A stretch of DNA of 64,000 nt from Erwinia oleae (GTDB lineage Bacteria; Pseudomonadota; Gammaproteobacteria; Enterobacterales; Enterobacteriaceae): contig NZ_JNVB01000002.1 in NCBI RefSeq assembly GCF_000770305.1, positions 62,001 through 126,000 of the forward strand, given 5' to 3'. Of the stretch, positions 36,715 through 47,613 are shown one piece after another (within the stretch, counting starts at the first letter, position 1; every line of letters begins with the position of its first letter). Below the pieces are notes generated by a model, which did no database searches, was not told where the DNA came from, and was given only the letters and a program-made list of their open reading frames with translations. The position numbers were made by a program, and so were the translations under genes.

Positions 36715-37451
36715 TGTTCGCTGGTGATGTGTCCCGGCTTGCGTTTAAGGTGTTTACGCATCGCCCGCGTTTCTTTCAGCATCTGCTGCGTGTCTCTCAC
36801 CATCTGCGGATTACCGCAGAGCATGATGTGGCTGTCTGCGGCGTCCATTTTCAGGCCGACCGCCGCTTCCAGTTCGCCGCTCTCGATCAGCGCCGGCACG
36901 CGGCCGGTTAACGATCCGGCAATCTCTTCACGACTGACCACGGTCTGGATACGCAACTGTGCGCCGTAGCGTTGCTGAAGCTGCTGCATCAGCGGCAGGT
37001 AACTTAAGTCCTGCGCGTAGCGTGCAGCATGAAGCAGGACGATATTGTCAAAACGCTCCAGCCCTTTGCCTTCCTGCAATATAGAGAGATAAGGGCCGAT
37101 GGCGGTGCCGGTTGCCAGCATCCACAGCGTTTTACAGTCGGGTATCTCATCAAGCACGAAAAAACCCGCCGCCTGCTTAGTGATCATCACCTGCTGGCCG
37201 GGTTGCAGCGCATGAAGGCGCGGGCTGAGCTTGCCTTCCGGCACGGTAACCAGATAAAACTCCAGCTTCTCGTCGCCCGGCGCATTTACGTAGGAGTAGG
37301 CACGTTGAACGCGTTCGCCGTCAATTTCCAGCGCCAGTTTGGCGAACTGACCGGCGATGAAAGGATCGACGGGTGCGGTCATGGTGATGCTGAACAGGCT
37401 GTCCGTCCAGTCGGTCACCTTTTCTATCCTGGCGTTGACCCATTCGGCCAT
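36705..37451 (-). CDS. fpr: Ferredoxin/flavodoxin-NADP+ reductase
   Basis: Fpr, 248 residues, transfers electrons between NADPH and flavodoxin or ferredoxin, supporting radical-SAM enzymes and oxidative-stress defence. FAD domain: QRAYSYVNAPG near 50 and FYLVTVPEGKLSPRL near 65-80. NADPH domain: TLWMLATGTAIGPYLSI near 108-124 and LCGNPQMVRDTQ near 213. It ends in the FAD-stacking EHYW. ATG at 37451 (MAEW) gives exactly the E. coli length; an in-frame upstream start is less likely. Confidence 0.97.
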   Translation of the reverse strand: MAEWVNARIEKVTDWTDSLFSITMTAPVDPFIAGQFAKLALEIDGERVQRAYSYVNAPGDEKLEFYLVTVPEGKLSPRLHALQPGQQVMITKQAAGFFVLDEIPDCKTLWMLATGTAIGPYLSILQEGKGLERFDNIVLLHAARYAQDLSYLPLMQQLQQRYGAQLRIQTVVSREEIAGSLTGRVPALIESGELEAAVGLKMDAADSHIMLCGNPQMVRDTQQMLKETRAMRKHLKRKPGHITSEHYW

Positions 37452-37552
37452 AAACAACTCCTTAAACGGTGTAGCCTGGTTTTTCACTATTTTCGCTGCA
37501 ATAACGCCCGTTTTCCAGTGCAGGCCGGGTTCGAAAGCTCAGATCGGCAAAC

Positions 37553-38563
37553 TTACAGCAGGTAAGGGTGCAGCGCGGCGTCTTTGCGATCCAGATAGTG
37601 AACTGACTGAATGCGGCGGATGGTGCGCGATTTGCCACGGATCAGCAGCGTTTCGCTGGTGGCCAGATTTCCCTGACGCGTCACGCCTTTCAATAAATCG
37701 CCGCTGGTGATGCCGGTGGCGGCAAAAATAACGTTGTCGTTGCGCGCCATGTCGTCCAGCCGCAGTACGTTGTCGGTGTCGATGCCCATCGCGCGGCAGC
37801 GTTTCAGCTCTTCTTCGCCCAGTCTGCGGTTGTCCGGGGTGTCGCCTTTCACCTGATGACGCGGTAGCAGGCGGCCGTGCATATCACCATCCAACGCGCG
37901 GATCGCCGCCGCGGAAATCACCCCTTCCGGCGCGCCGCCAATGCCATACAGCACGTCGACTTCGCTGTCCGGCATGCAGGTAAGAATGGAGGCGGCAACG
38001 TCGCCGTCCGGGAAAGCGAAAATGCGCACGCCCAGGGCCTGCATCGCGGCAATCACCGCATCGTGTCGCGGTTTGGCAAGCAGGGTAACGGTCAGCTCGC
38101 TGAGCGGTTTATTCAGCGCACGCGCAACGTTGCGTAGGTTCTCCTCCAGCGGCAGCGCAAGGTCGATCGCTCCTTTTGCGCCGGGGCCGACGATCAGTTT
38201 CTCCATATACATATCGGGCGCGTTGAGAAAGGCACCTTTTTCGCCTACGGCCAGCACCGCCAGCGCGTTTGCCTGGCCCATTGCCGTCATGCGCGTGCCC
38301 TCAATCGGATCAACCGCGATATCCACCGCATCGCCTTCGCCGCTGCCGACTTTCTCGCCGATATAGAGCATCGGCGCCTCGTCGATTTCGCCTTCGCCAA
38401 TCACGATTTCGCCGTCAATATTCACCTTATTCAGCATAATGCGCATGGCGTGGACGGCCGCGCCGTCGGCGGCGTTTTTGTCTCCGCGCCCCAGCCATTT
38501 ATAGCCGGCCAGTGCAGCGGCTTCCGTTACGCGTGAAAATTCAATGGCAAGTTCTCGTTTCAT
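37553..38563 (-). CDS. glpX: Fructose-1,6-bisphosphatase, class II
   Basis: GlpX, 336 residues, is a Mn2+-dependent, Li+-sensitive fructose 1,6-bisphosphatase serving gluconeogenesis from glycerol. It starts MKRELAIEFSRVTEAAALAG and has metal-site motifs GEGEIDEAPMLYIG near 57-70 and VDPIEGTRMTA near 84-94. It is the third gene of glpFKX. A GC-rich hairpin separates it from glpK. Confidence 0.97.
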   Translation of the reverse strand: MKRELAIEFSRVTEAAALAGYKWLGRGDKNAADGAAVHAMRIMLNKVNIDGEIVIGEGEIDEAPMLYIGEKVGSGEGDAVDIAVDPIEGTRMTAMGQANALAVLAVGEKGAFLNAPDMYMEKLIVGPGAKGAIDLALPLEENLRNVARALNKPLSELTVTLLAKPRHDAVIAAMQALGVRIFAFPDGDVAASILTCMPDSEVDVLYGIGGAPEGVISAAAIRALDGDMHGRLLPRHQVKGDTPDNRRLGEEELKRCRAMGIDTDNVLRLDDMARNDNVIFAATGITSGDLLKGVTRQGNLATSETLLIRGKSRTIRRIQSVHYLDRKDAALHPYLL

Positions 38564-38624
38564 GGTTTGCCTCAGGAAAGAGTGAGGCGGGGAGTTTATC
38601 ACAGCGGGGAAAAGAGGGGTAAAT

Positions 38625-38649
38625 GCCCGCGATCGTGGCGATCGCGGGC
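38625..38649 (-). terminator. Hairpin in the glpK-glpX gap
   Basis: GCCCGCGATCG with its complement forms an 11-bp stem with a 3-nt loop, 11 bp after the glpK stop. No strong T-tract follows on the minus strand (ATTTACC). It may attenuate glpX or protect the glpFK message. Confidence 0.5.
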
Positions 38650-38660
38650 GCGACAAGGGA

Positions 38661-40175
<1,515 letters not shown>

Positions 40176-40200
40176 AGTCAGTTCCTGATGGTCAAAAGGT

Positions 40201-41046
40201 TTACGCTTTACGCTGTTCAGCACGCGTTATCGTCTTCTTTTCTTCTGCTACCACTACCTTACCCGGCAGATTGCGCGCGATCAGAGAACGGTAACCAACG
40301 GCACCGACAATAGCGCCTACAATCGGGCCAAAAATGGGCACGAGGAAGTAAGGAATATCGCGTCCACCGGTAAAAGCAACGTTACCCCAGCCTGCCAGCC
40401 ACGCAAATAGCTTAGGTCCGAAATCACGTGCCGGGTTGAGAGCAAAGCCGGTCAGCGGGCCCATTGCACCGCCAATCACCGCAATCAGCAGGCCGATCAG
40501 CAGCGGAGCCATCGGGCCGCGCGGCAGGCCGTTGCCGTCGTCGGTCAGCGCCATGATCAGTCCCATCATCACGGCGGTGATCACCGCTTCAACGAGGAAT
40601 GCCTGACCGACGCTGATATGTGGGTTCGGATAGGTTGAGAAGATACCGGCAAGTTCAAGGCTGGCGACGCTGCCGCGTACCATTTGATGCGTCTGCTCAT
40701 AATCGTAGAACAGGTTGTAGTAGAGGCCATAAACCAGCGCGGCGGAGCAGAAGGCCCCCGCGATCTGGGCGATGATATAAGGCACAACTTTGCGGCGCTC
40801 AAAATTGGCGAACAAAGTCAGCGCGATTGTCACTGCCGGGTTAAGATGCGCACCGGAGACGGCGGCGCTCAGGTAGATCGCCATGGCAACGGCGATACCC
40901 CAGATGATGCTGATTTCCCATAATCCCAGCACCGCACCGGCCACTTTGGCGGCCGCCACGCAGCCAGCACCAAAGAAGATGATGGTGGCGACGCCGAGAA
41001 ACTCGGCGATACATTGCCCTTTTAGTGTGCTTGTTGAATGACTCAT
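40201..41046 (-). CDS. glpF: Glycerol uptake facilitator
   Basis: GlpF, 281 residues, is an aquaglyceroporin of the inner membrane. The two NPA half-helix motifs are [10 protein letters not shown] near 68 and [14 protein letters not shown] near 203, the second with the Asp of glycerol channels. Six transmembrane helices are visible. It is the first gene of glpFKX, with a GlpR-like operator about 90 bp upstream. Confidence 0.98.
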   Translation of the reverse strand: MSHSTSTLKGQCIAEFLGVATIIFFGAGCVAAAKVAGAVLGLWEISIIWGIAVAMAIYLSAAVSGAHLNPAVTIALTLFANFERRKVVPYIIAQIAGAFCSAALVYGLYYNLFYDYEQTHQMVRGSVASLELAGIFSTYPNPHISVGQAFLVEAVITAVMMGLIMALTDDGNGLPRGPMAPLLIGLLIAVIGGAMGPLTGFALNPARDFGPKLFAWLAGWGNVAFTGGRDIPYFLVPIFGPIVGAIVGAVGYRSLIARNLPGKVVVAEEKKTITRAEQRKA

Positions 41047-41474
41047 AATGGCGTTTCCTGAAGGCGAGGTTAAATGTTATACGGCACTTTTTATTGTCGA
41101 TGACTGTGTTGCCCTAATCTAATGTAGGACTGATGTAAATTTATCGTTAACGAGCATAAACGAGAAATAGCGAAATTAAAAGTTGTGCTCTGCGTCATAA
41201 AAATGAGCGTTTTCGCGTGTTTTGGCTTTCATTAAACCGCGTTTCCGCGCGATGAACTGCGTAGAATTTCGCAATTTGTTAACTATAGCCTTACTTCTGC
41301 CGTGGATAATGTTAAAGAATCCAGGAGGAGGATGAAAATTGTTACAGACTACGCCGCAGGCGGCTTCGCTGCTGGACTTGATGGTCGCGTCTACTTACAA
41401 TCGGAACATCGTTGTTATCTGCACTACTGCGGCTGGCAGCATCAACGCCTTGCGTTTAGGAGAGGTCATTTACC
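41047..41474. other. Divergent glpF/zapB regulatory region
   Basis: These 428 bp separate glpF (minus) and zapB (plus). They hold a GlpR-like operator (41139-41158), CRP/FNR-type half-sites too weak to call, and, nearer zapB, a short open frame beginning at ATG 41332 right behind AGGAGGAGG (listed separately). No RNA gene is evident. Confidence 0.6.
41139..41158. promoter_or_regulatory. Probable GlpR operator of glpFKX
   Basis: The 20-mer with core TCGTTAACGA and ending GAGCATA matches the E. coli GlpR consensus WATGTTCGWTAWCGAACATW at about 16 of 20 positions, best in the right half-site. Partial repeats (CATAAACGAG) continue rightwards to about 41165, as expected for tandem GlpR operators. 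Identification is by eye. Confidence 0.5.
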
Positions 41475-41565
41475 ATGTCATTTGAAGTGTTTGAAAAACT
41501 GGAAGCGAAAGTACAGCAGGCGATTGATACCATCACCCTGTTGCAGATGGAAATTGAAGAGCTGA
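41332..41565 (+). CDS. Possible upstream ORF overlapping zapB
   Basis: An ATG at 41332 lies directly behind the very strong ribosome site AGGAGGAGG (41323-41331). The 77-codon frame runs across the zapB ribosome site and ATG in another frame and stops at 41565, inside zapB. The product (start [12 protein letters not shown]) matches nothing I know, is rich in Cys, His, Arg and Trp, and has shadow-like composition after the zapB start. It may be a regulatory leader frame or a chance ORF. Confidence 0.25.
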   Translation: MKIVTDYAAGGFAAGLDGRVYLQSEHRCYLHYCGWQHQRLAFRRGHLPCHLKCLKNWKRKYSRRLIPSPCCRWKLKS

Positions 41566-41714
41566 AAGAGCAGAACAACAATCTGAATCACCAGATTCAT
41601 GAGGCTTCAGGTAACAGCGAATCGCTGGTGCGTGAAAATCAGCAGCTGAAAGAAGAGCAGCACGTATGGCAGGAGCGTTTACGCGCGCTGTTAGGTAAAA
41701 TGGAAGAAGTGTGA
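41475..41714 (+). CDS. zapB: Cell division protein ZapB
   Basis: ZapB, 79 residues, is a single antiparallel coiled coil that joins the Z ring through ZapA and links it to MatP. It starts [20 protein letters not shown] and heptads run to the end, which is [11 protein letters not shown] as in E. coli. GGAGAGG is upstream. A terminator follows at once. Confidence 0.96.
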   Translation: MSFEVFEKLEAKVQQAIDTITLLQMEIEELKEQNNNLNHQIHEASGNSESLVRENQQLKEEQHVWQERLRALLGKMEEV

Positions 41715-41730
41715 ATTTGGCCGCTTTATG

Positions 41731-41754
41731 AAGGGTGCGTTAAGCACCCTTTTT
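41731..41754 (+). terminator. Terminator of zapB
   Basis: Stem AAGGGTGC with its complement, loop GTTAA, T5 tail; it ends 2 bp before the convergent rraA stop codon. Confidence 0.85.
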
Positions 41755-41755
41755 G

Positions 41756-42316
<561 letters not shown>

Positions 42317-42347
42317 TTAAAGTTGCGATGGGTCAAGCACATCACAA

Positions 42348-43277
42348 CTAATTGAGCAGCAGGCCGAATGAAAACAGCACGTTGACCAGCAGCGCGGTCT
42401 TTACGGTTTTTTCCAGCATCGGCCGCATTGCCAGCGCGGTGCGTTGCTGCATAACAAAACGCGCCTGACGGAAAAGAAGAGGAGCGGCAATCAGATAAAG
42501 CCACCCGGCGCCCGCCTGCGTGGTTAGCAGCGTAAACAGGATGAAGCATAACAACGAACCTGCCAGCAGCAATGCATGATAGCGCCGTGCGTTGACTGGC
42601 CCCAGCCGTACCGCCAGCGTAAATTTTCCCTGGTTACGGTCGCTGTCGATGTCGCGCATGTTGTTAACGTTCAGCACCGCAACGGCAAGCAGGCCGCAGG
42701 CGGTGGCGGGCAGAAACAGCACGCCGTCAATGTTGTGCACCTGAAGGTAGTAGCTGCCCAGTACGCCCAGCCAGCCAAAGAAAATCAGCACGGAAAGATC
42801 GCCCAGTCCCAGATAGCCATACGGTTTTTTGCCGACCGTATAGGCAATAGCAGCAACAATCGCCAGCGCGCCGAGCGCAATAAATCCCAGCATGTCATGC
42901 AGCGACTGGCAGGACGTCGCCACCAGCGTCACGCCTGCGCCAATGGTCAGCAGAACGGTTAAAATCAGCGCGCGTCGCATCTGCCGCTCGCCGATGAGTC
43001 CTTTTTGCATGCCGCGCAGCGGGCCAATACGATCAGGCGTGTCGCTGCCTTTAACGGCATCGCCATAGTCGTTCGCCAGGTTGGACAGGATTTGCAGCAG
43101 TGCGGTGGTCAGAAGAGCAAGGCCGGCAATGGCAGGATCGAAATGTCCCTGCCACCAGGCCAGCGCCGAACCGGTAATGACCGATGCGCACGCCAGCGGC
43201 AGCGTTCGCAGACGAAGACTTTCCAGCCAGGCGCGTGAAGCGCCGTGAGCTGAGACAAACTGAACATTTTCCGTCAT
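42348..43277 (-). CDS. menA: 1,4-dihydroxy-2-naphthoate octaprenyltransferase
   Basis: MenA, 309 residues, prenylates 1,4-dihydroxy-2-naphthoate in the inner membrane to give demethylmenaquinone. It is a UbiA-family enzyme with about nine helices and two aspartate motifs: LANDYGDAVKGSDTPDR near 66-82 and NNMRDIDSDRNQGK near 205-218. Upstream of rraA, downstream of hslU, as in E. coli. Confidence 0.96.
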   Translation of the reverse strand: MTENVQFVSAHGASRAWLESLRLRTLPLACASVITGSALAWWQGHFDPAIAGLALLTTALLQILSNLANDYGDAVKGSDTPDRIGPLRGMQKGLIGERQMRRALILTVLLTIGAGVTLVATSCQSLHDMLGFIALGALAIVAAIAYTVGKKPYGYLGLGDLSVLIFFGWLGVLGSYYLQVHNIDGVLFLPATACGLLAVAVLNVNNMRDIDSDRNQGKFTLAVRLGPVNARRYHALLLAGSLLCFILFTLLTTQAGAGWLYLIAAPLLFRQARFVMQQRTALAMRPMLEKTVKTALLVNVLFSFGLLLN

Positions 43278-43425
43278 GGTGAAGGGCCTTTGCTGGAGAC
43301 AACCGAAGGAGAGTCACAGCAGTCTATCGCCGACGAATGGGTTAAAAATTAATCCGCATCAAGAATGGTGATGCTCTTGACGACTTTTGGCATATTTATA
43401 ACCATTCGCGCCCACTCTGAACGTG

Positions 43426-43452
43426 AAAAGGGGAGCCGACGCTCCCCTTTTT
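43426..43452. terminator. Bidirectional terminator after hslVU
   Basis: Stem GGGGAGC/GCTCCCC with a CGAC loop flanked by AAAA on one side and TTTTT on the other. On the minus strand it follows the hslU stop by about 15 bp and ends the hslVU operon. Confidence 0.85.
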
Positions 43453-43467
43453 ATCAGCCCGCAGGTG

Positions 43468-44799
43468 TTACAGAATAAAGCGGCTGAGATCTTCATCTGC
43501 CACCAGCTCATCCAGATGCTGGCTGACGTAGTCCGCATCAATGGTAATTGACTGGCCGTTGCGATCGCTTGCGTCATAGGAGATCTCTTCCATCAGACGC
43601 TCCAGCACGGTATGCAGACGACGCGCGCCGATGTTTTCAGCCGTCTCATTGACCTGCCAGGCGGCGGCGGCAATGCGCTGGATGGCGTCATCGGTGAAGT
43701 GAATATCCACACCTTCAGTCTTCATCAGTGCTTTGTACTGCACGGTAACGGAGGCGTTCGGTTCGGTCAGAATACGCTCGAAGTCTTCCGTGGTCAGAGC
43801 CTGAAGCTCAACGCGGATCGGCAGACGGCCCTGTAACTCAGGGATCAGATCGGACGGGCTGGCGACCTGAAACGCGCCGGACGCGATAAACAGGATATGA
43901 TCTGTTTTCACCATGCCGTGCTTGGTGGACACGGTACAACCTTCCACCAGCGGCAGCAGATCGCGCTGGACGCCCTCGCGGGACACATCCGGGCCGGAGC
44001 TTTCGCCCCGTTTACACACTTTATCGATCTCATCGATAAATACGATGCCGTGTTGTTCAACCGCGTCAATCGCTTCCTGCTTCAGCTCTTCCGGGTTGAC
44101 CAGTTTGGCGGCTTCTTCTTCAATCAGCAGCTTCATGGCCTCTTTGATTTTCAGCTTGCGCGGCTTCTGCTTCTGGCCGCCCAGGTTCTGAAACATGGAC
44201 TGAAGCTGGCTGGTCATCTCTTCCATGCCCGGCGGCGCCATGATCTCAACGCCCATCGGCGAGGCCGCCAGATTGATCTCAATTTCTTTGTCGTCAAGCT
44301 CGCCCTCGCGCAGCTTTTTGCGGAAAGACTGGCGTGCGGCGGACGGTTCGGCGTTGGTTTCAGCCTGTCCCCAGTTATTTTTAGCCGGTGGGATCAGCGC
44401 ATCAAGGATGCGCTCTTCCGCCGTCTCTTCCGCGCGGTAGCGATTTTTCTCAATCGCCTGCGAACGCACCATTTTTATCGCAGAATCGGTCAGATCGCGA
44501 ATGATGGAATCAACCTCCTTCCCGACGTAACCCACTTCGGTAAACTTGGTCGCTTCAACTTTGATAAACGGCGCGTTCGCCAGTTTGGCGAGACGACGTG
44601 CGATTTCAGTTTTACCCACGCCGGTCGGGCCGATCATCAAAATGTTTTTTGGCGTGACTTCGGTACGCAGCTCTTCATCAAGTTGCATGCGGCGCCAGCG
44701 GTTACGCAGAGCAATAGCAACGGCGCGTTTGGCGCCGTCCTGGCCGATAATAAATCTGTTCAGTTCGCTGACGATCTCGCGCGGAGTCATTTCAGACAT
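43468..44799 (-). CDS. hslU: HslU, ATPase subunit of the HslUV protease
   Basis: HslU (ClpY), 443 residues, is the AAA+ unfoldase that feeds the HslV peptidase. Walker A is GPTGVGKT at 57-64, the pore loop GYVG lies near 91, Walker B is IVFIDEID near 253-260, and the sensor/arginine region [12 protein letters not shown] lies near 325. The I domain spans about 110-240. The C-terminus ends LSRFIL, the peptide that docks on HslV. It lies 11 bp after hslV. Confidence 0.98.
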   Translation of the reverse strand: MSEMTPREIVSELNRFIIGQDGAKRAVAIALRNRWRRMQLDEELRTEVTPKNILMIGPTGVGKTEIARRLAKLANAPFIKVEATKFTEVGYVGKEVDSIIRDLTDSAIKMVRSQAIEKNRYRAEETAEERILDALIPPAKNNWGQAETNAEPSAARQSFRKKLREGELDDKEIEINLAASPMGVEIMAPPGMEEMTSQLQSMFQNLGGQKQKPRKLKIKEAMKLLIEEEAAKLVNPEELKQEAIDAVEQHGIVFIDEIDKVCKRGESSGPDVSREGVQRDLLPLVEGCTVSTKHGMVKTDHILFIASGAFQVASPSDLIPELQGRLPIRVELQALTTEDFERILTEPNASVTVQYKALMKTEGVDIHFTDDAIQRIAAAAWQVNETAENIGARRLHTVLERLMEEISYDASDRNGQSITIDADYVSQHLDELVADEDLSRFIL

Positions 44800-44810
44800 A
44801 ATCAGGATCC

Positions 44811-45341
44811 TTACGCTTTAGACGGTAATTCTTCAATGGTGAGATTGCTGTTGGTGTAAATGCAGATATCGCCTGCAATACCCAACGCTTTTTCCGCGAT
44901 ATCGCGCGCGCCAAGCTCGGTATTCTCCAGCAGAGCACGGGCGGCTGCCTGTGCGTAAGGACCACCGGAACCAATGGCAATCAGATCGTTTTCAGGTTGG
45001 ATAACGTCACCGTTGCCGGTAATGATCAGCGAGGCGTTTTCATCAGCTACGGCCAGCAGCGCTTCAAGCTTGCGCAGCATCCGGTCGGTGCGCCAGTCCT
45101 TCGCCAGCTCAACGGCTGCCTTCACCAGATGTCCCTGATGCATTTCCAGCTTGCGTTCAAACAGTTCAAACAGCGTGAAGGCGTCCGCGGTACCGCCAGC
45201 AAAACCAGCAATGACCTTATCGTTATAGAGACGACGCACTTTTTTGACGTTGCCTTTCATTACGGTATTGCCAAGCGTCGCCTGGCCATCACCGCCAATG
45301 ACCACCTGTCCGTTGCGTCGCACACTTACAATTGTTGTCAC
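44811..45341 (-). CDS. hslV: HslV, peptidase subunit of the HslUV protease
   Basis: HslV (ClpQ), 176 residues, is an Ntn hydrolase with the catalytic N-terminal Thr exposed after removal of Met ([10 protein letters not shown]). [14 protein letters not shown] near 18-31 and [13 protein letters not shown] near 46 are conserved. The start is the GTG at 45341, fixed by the need for Thr at position 2; AGAGG precedes it. Expressed from a heat-shock promoter at 45406-45432. Confidence 0.98.
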   Translation of the reverse strand: MTTIVSVRRNGQVVIGGDGQATLGNTVMKGNVKKVRRLYNDKVIAGFAGGTADAFTLFELFERKLEMHQGHLVKAAVELAKDWRTDRMLRKLEALLAVADENASLIITGNGDVIQPENDLIAIGSGGPYAQAAARALLENTELGARDIAEKALGIAGDICIYTNSNLTIEELPSKA

Positions 45342-45371
45342 GGGCAAACCTCTCGTTGCATAAATAAAATA

Positions 45372-45391
45372 GCCTCGCCCGTAAGCGAGGC
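45372..45391 (-). promoter_or_regulatory. 5' UTR stem-loop of hslVU mRNA
   Basis: A 20-nt hairpin with 7-bp GC-rich arms (GCCTCGC and complement) and a 6-nt loop lies near the 5' end of the predicted transcript. A comparable 5' UTR stem-loop stabilises hslVU mRNA in E. coli; the position here is equivalent. Confidence 0.65.
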
Positions 45392-45405
45392 AGCAATGCA
45401 ACAAG

Positions 45406-45432
45406 ATATGGGGCAGGTTCGAAGGGTTTCAA
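45406..45432 (-). promoter_or_regulatory. Sigma-32 (heat-shock) promoter of hslVU
   Basis: On the minus strand TTGAAA (45427-45432), 13 bp, then CCCCATAT (45406-45413). This is a near-perfect match to the sigma-32 consensus. The -35 element overlaps the ftsN stop codon (45429-45431). It lies about 65 bp upstream of the hslV GTG. Confidence 0.88.
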
Positions 45433-46406
45433 CCCCCGATGGAAAGAGGAATACAATTTGTATGGCCGGAGCCGCGCAGCTTCTTCAACGTGCTGTCTGC
45501 GCTGGCGCGTCCGTTGTACGGGCCAATCACCACGCGATTCCAGCCGCCGCCGCTGGTGATCCGGCTCTCAAACCCTTCGAAGGCCAGCTGAGCGCGGATC
45601 GATTCGGCCTGATCGGTGCCTTTAAAGGAGCCGCACTGTACCATCCAGCGCTGCGCTGTTTCCTTTTCAACGTCCTTCGGCTTGCTTTCTGCTTTTGGCT
45701 GCGGCTCGGCGGCGGCCTGCGCAGGTGCCTGGCGAACCGGCTCGCGCGTCACAGGAGCGGCGGGGCGAGGCTGCGTTTTTACGGGATGCTGCGTCTGCAC
45801 GGGCTGCTGCTGTTGCATTCGCGACTGCTGCTGGAGCTGAGTTTGCTGTTGCTGCTGCATCCGCGACTGCTGCTGAAGCTGAGTTTGCTGCTGCTGCTGC
45901 ATCCGCGACTGCTGCTGAAGCTGAGTTTGCTGCTGCTGACGCTGAAGCGTTTGCTGACGCTGAGCAGGCGTCTGTTCATTCCATGGCACTTCATTCAACT
46001 GGGTAGGCTGCTGACGCATGTCCGCCTGCATTTGCTCAAGCAGCTGCCGTTGCTCGTCGGTAAGCTGCGTTTGCGAATGCACCTCGCCACCCGCCGACGG
46101 TTCCGTTGGCGTAGGAACGGTAATCTGACGATTTTCAAGTTCTTTAATATAGCGCCAGCGCTCTTCAGGCTTCGGCGGCAGGCCGTTGCCCACCGCTTTA
46201 TGATCGGGAATGACCGGCGTTTCTTCTTTTTTATGATGTGCGATAAACCACAGGCCGCCAACGAAGGTGACGAGGACTGCGACGGCGAGAACCACCATAA
46301 TTTTCGATACGCCTGAACCACCGCTACGCTTTTTACTGCGACTGTTGGTCTTCTTGCGACGCGTCCCTGTCGAACGCCCGCGGCCTACGTAATCTTTTTG
46401 TGCCAC
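45429..46406 (-). CDS. ftsN: Cell division protein FtsN
   Basis: FtsN, 325 residues, is a bitopic inner-membrane protein that triggers septal peptidoglycan synthesis. Order: cytosolic basic N-terminus (AQKDYVGRGRSTGTRRKK), transmembrane helix (about 38-57), the essential periplasmic helices (PEERWRYIKELENRQ near 75), a Gln-rich linker (about 125-215) and the SPOR domain (about 245-322; RWMVQCGSFKGTDQAESIRA). The linker contains three 14-residue tandem repeats. The start is the GTG at 46406, giving xAQKDYV as in E. coli. Upstream of hslVU. Confidence 0.95.
   Translation of the reverse strand: MAQKDYVGRGRSTGTRRKKTNSRSKKRSGGSGVSKIMVVLAVAVLVTFVGGLWFIAHHKKEETPVIPDHKAVGNGLPPKPEERWRYIKELENRQITVPTPTEPSAGGEVHSQTQLTDEQRQLLEQMQADMRQQPTQLNEVPWNEQTPAQRQQTLQRQQQQTQLQQQSRMQQQQQTQLQQQSRMQQQQQTQLQQQSRMQQQQPVQTQHPVKTQPRPAAPVTREPVRQAPAQAAAEPQPKAESKPKDVEKETAQRWMVQCGSFKGTDQAESIRAQLAFEGFESRITSGGGWNRVVIGPYNGRASADSTLKKLRGSGHTNCIPLSIGG
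45803..45928 (-). repeat. 42-bp tandem repeat, three copies, inside ftsN
   Basis: Copies at 45803-45844, 45845-45886 and 45887-45928; copies 2 and 3 differ at one or two bases, copy 1 at several. Each encodes a 14-residue Gln-rich unit containing TQLQQQSRM. A partial fourth copy follows. It lies in the flexible linker of FtsN, where length variation should be tolerated. Confidence 0.9.
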
Positions 46407-46569
46407 TATCGTTCCGCTAATAATCAATAAAAAAGGAGAGGGCGGGCAACATTGCCGCTGGAGTACCCAGCTTTTAGCCCGCCATGTTACTCAAGGGCCG
46501 GAACTTTGACCAGCGGGAATGGCGGTAAGAATCTCCTGATTCTTGAAATTTACCGCCAGAGGCACCGGT

Positions 46570-47613
46570 TTAACGCGCGTTTTCATCCCGTAGGGAAGGG
46601 GCCGTGCTACCGCGAATTTTGAGCTCGAAATCCAGCAGCCTGGAGCCGCTGTTGACGGTTTTTCCCTGAAGCTGCTCAAGCAGCAGGTTCATCGCTTCGC
46701 GGCCGATCTCAAAACGCGGCTGCGAAACGGTGGTGAGCTGCGGGTCACTGTAGCGGGAAAGCTCAATATCATCAAAGCCAATCAGCGAGATATCCTGCGG
46801 GATGCGCAGCCCCATGATCTTCGCTTCAGACATCGCGCCCAGCGCCATGATATCGCTGTGGCAAAAGAGCGCATCCGGCGGCTCCGGCAGCGCCATCAGG
46901 TACTGCATGGCCCGGCTGCCCGCGTCAAAGGTGAAATCACCGCGTACAATATAGTGCGGGTCCACTGCGATACCACTGCGTCTGAGTGCCTGAATATAGC
47001 CTTGAAGGCGATACTGGCAAAGCGGCATATCCTGCGGCCCGGCAATACAGGCAATGCGGCTGTGGCCCAGCCTCAGCAGGTGATTGACCGCCTCGAAGGC
47101 CGCGGTCAGATTGTCGATATGCACCGTGGGAAGATCCAGCTCTGGCGCAAATTCGTTCGCCATCACCATTGGCAGCAGCGCGCGCTGCTCTTCATTAGTA
47201 CTGTCAAACGGCACCTGCGAACCCAGCAGCACCATACCGTCGATTTGACGCGTAAGCATCAGGTCGAGAAACGATCTCTCCTGCTGATTCTGATGCGCGC
47301 AGTCGCCCAACAGCACCAGGTAGCCTACGGCTGCGGCCACCGATTCCACGCCGCGGATCATTTCGCTGAAAAAGGGATCGCAAATATCAGGAACGATAAC
47401 CAGGATGGTGCGTGATTCGCTGCGCTTGCTGTTGCGCGCCAGCGTATGAGGCGAGTAACCCACGGCGGTCACGGCGTCTTCAACTTTCTGACGCGTGACG
47501 GCGGAGACTTTTTCAGGACTCATCAGGGCACGCGAAACGGTGGCTGTCGATACGCCCGCCTTTTCCGCCACGTCCTTCATGGTCGCGCCCGTTGCCTCTC
47601 GATGATGCACCAA
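46570..47613 (-). CDS. cytR: LacI family DNA-binding regulator CytR
   Basis: CytR, 347 residues, represses nucleoside uptake and catabolism genes with CRP and is released by cytidine. LacI-type HTH near 12-32 (MKDVAEKAGVSTATVSRALM), hinge near 55, periplasmic-binding-like effector domain with TILVIVPDICDPFFSEMIRG near 65. The start is inferred as the TTG at 47613: AGGAGGA lies 7 nt upstream and 11 residues precede MKDVA exactly as in E. coli CytR. A GTG at 47610 is the neighbour alternative. It lies between ftsN and priA as in E. coli. Confidence 0.94.
   Translation of the reverse strand: MVHHREATGATMKDVAEKAGVSTATVSRALMSPEKVSAVTRQKVEDAVTAVGYSPHTLARNSKRSESRTILVIVPDICDPFFSEMIRGVESVAAAVGYLVLLGDCAHQNQQERSFLDLMLTRQIDGMVLLGSQVPFDSTNEEQRALLPMVMANEFAPELDLPTVHIDNLTAAFEAVNHLLRLGHSRIACIAGPQDMPLCQYRLQGYIQALRRSGIAVDPHYIVRGDFTFDAGSRAMQYLMALPEPPDALFCHSDIMALGAMSEAKIMGLRIPQDISLIGFDDIELSRYSDPQLTTVSQPRFEIGREAMNLLLEQLQGKTVNSGSRLLDFELKIRGSTAPSLRDENAR

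Noticed and set aside
43897-44859. 320-codon plus-strand frame opposite hslU
   Set aside because: Shadow of a highly conserved AAA+ gene; no ribosome site or recognisable product.
45803-45928. Possible CRISPR-like array
   Set aside because: The units are directly adjacent with no spacers and are in frame within ftsN; it is a coding tandem repeat.
44997-46316. 439-codon plus-strand open frame opposite hslV and ftsN
   Set aside because: It is antisense to two well-supported genes, and its Leu/Arg/His-rich product with repeated LLLLHPRLL is the mirror of the Gln-rich FtsN repeats.
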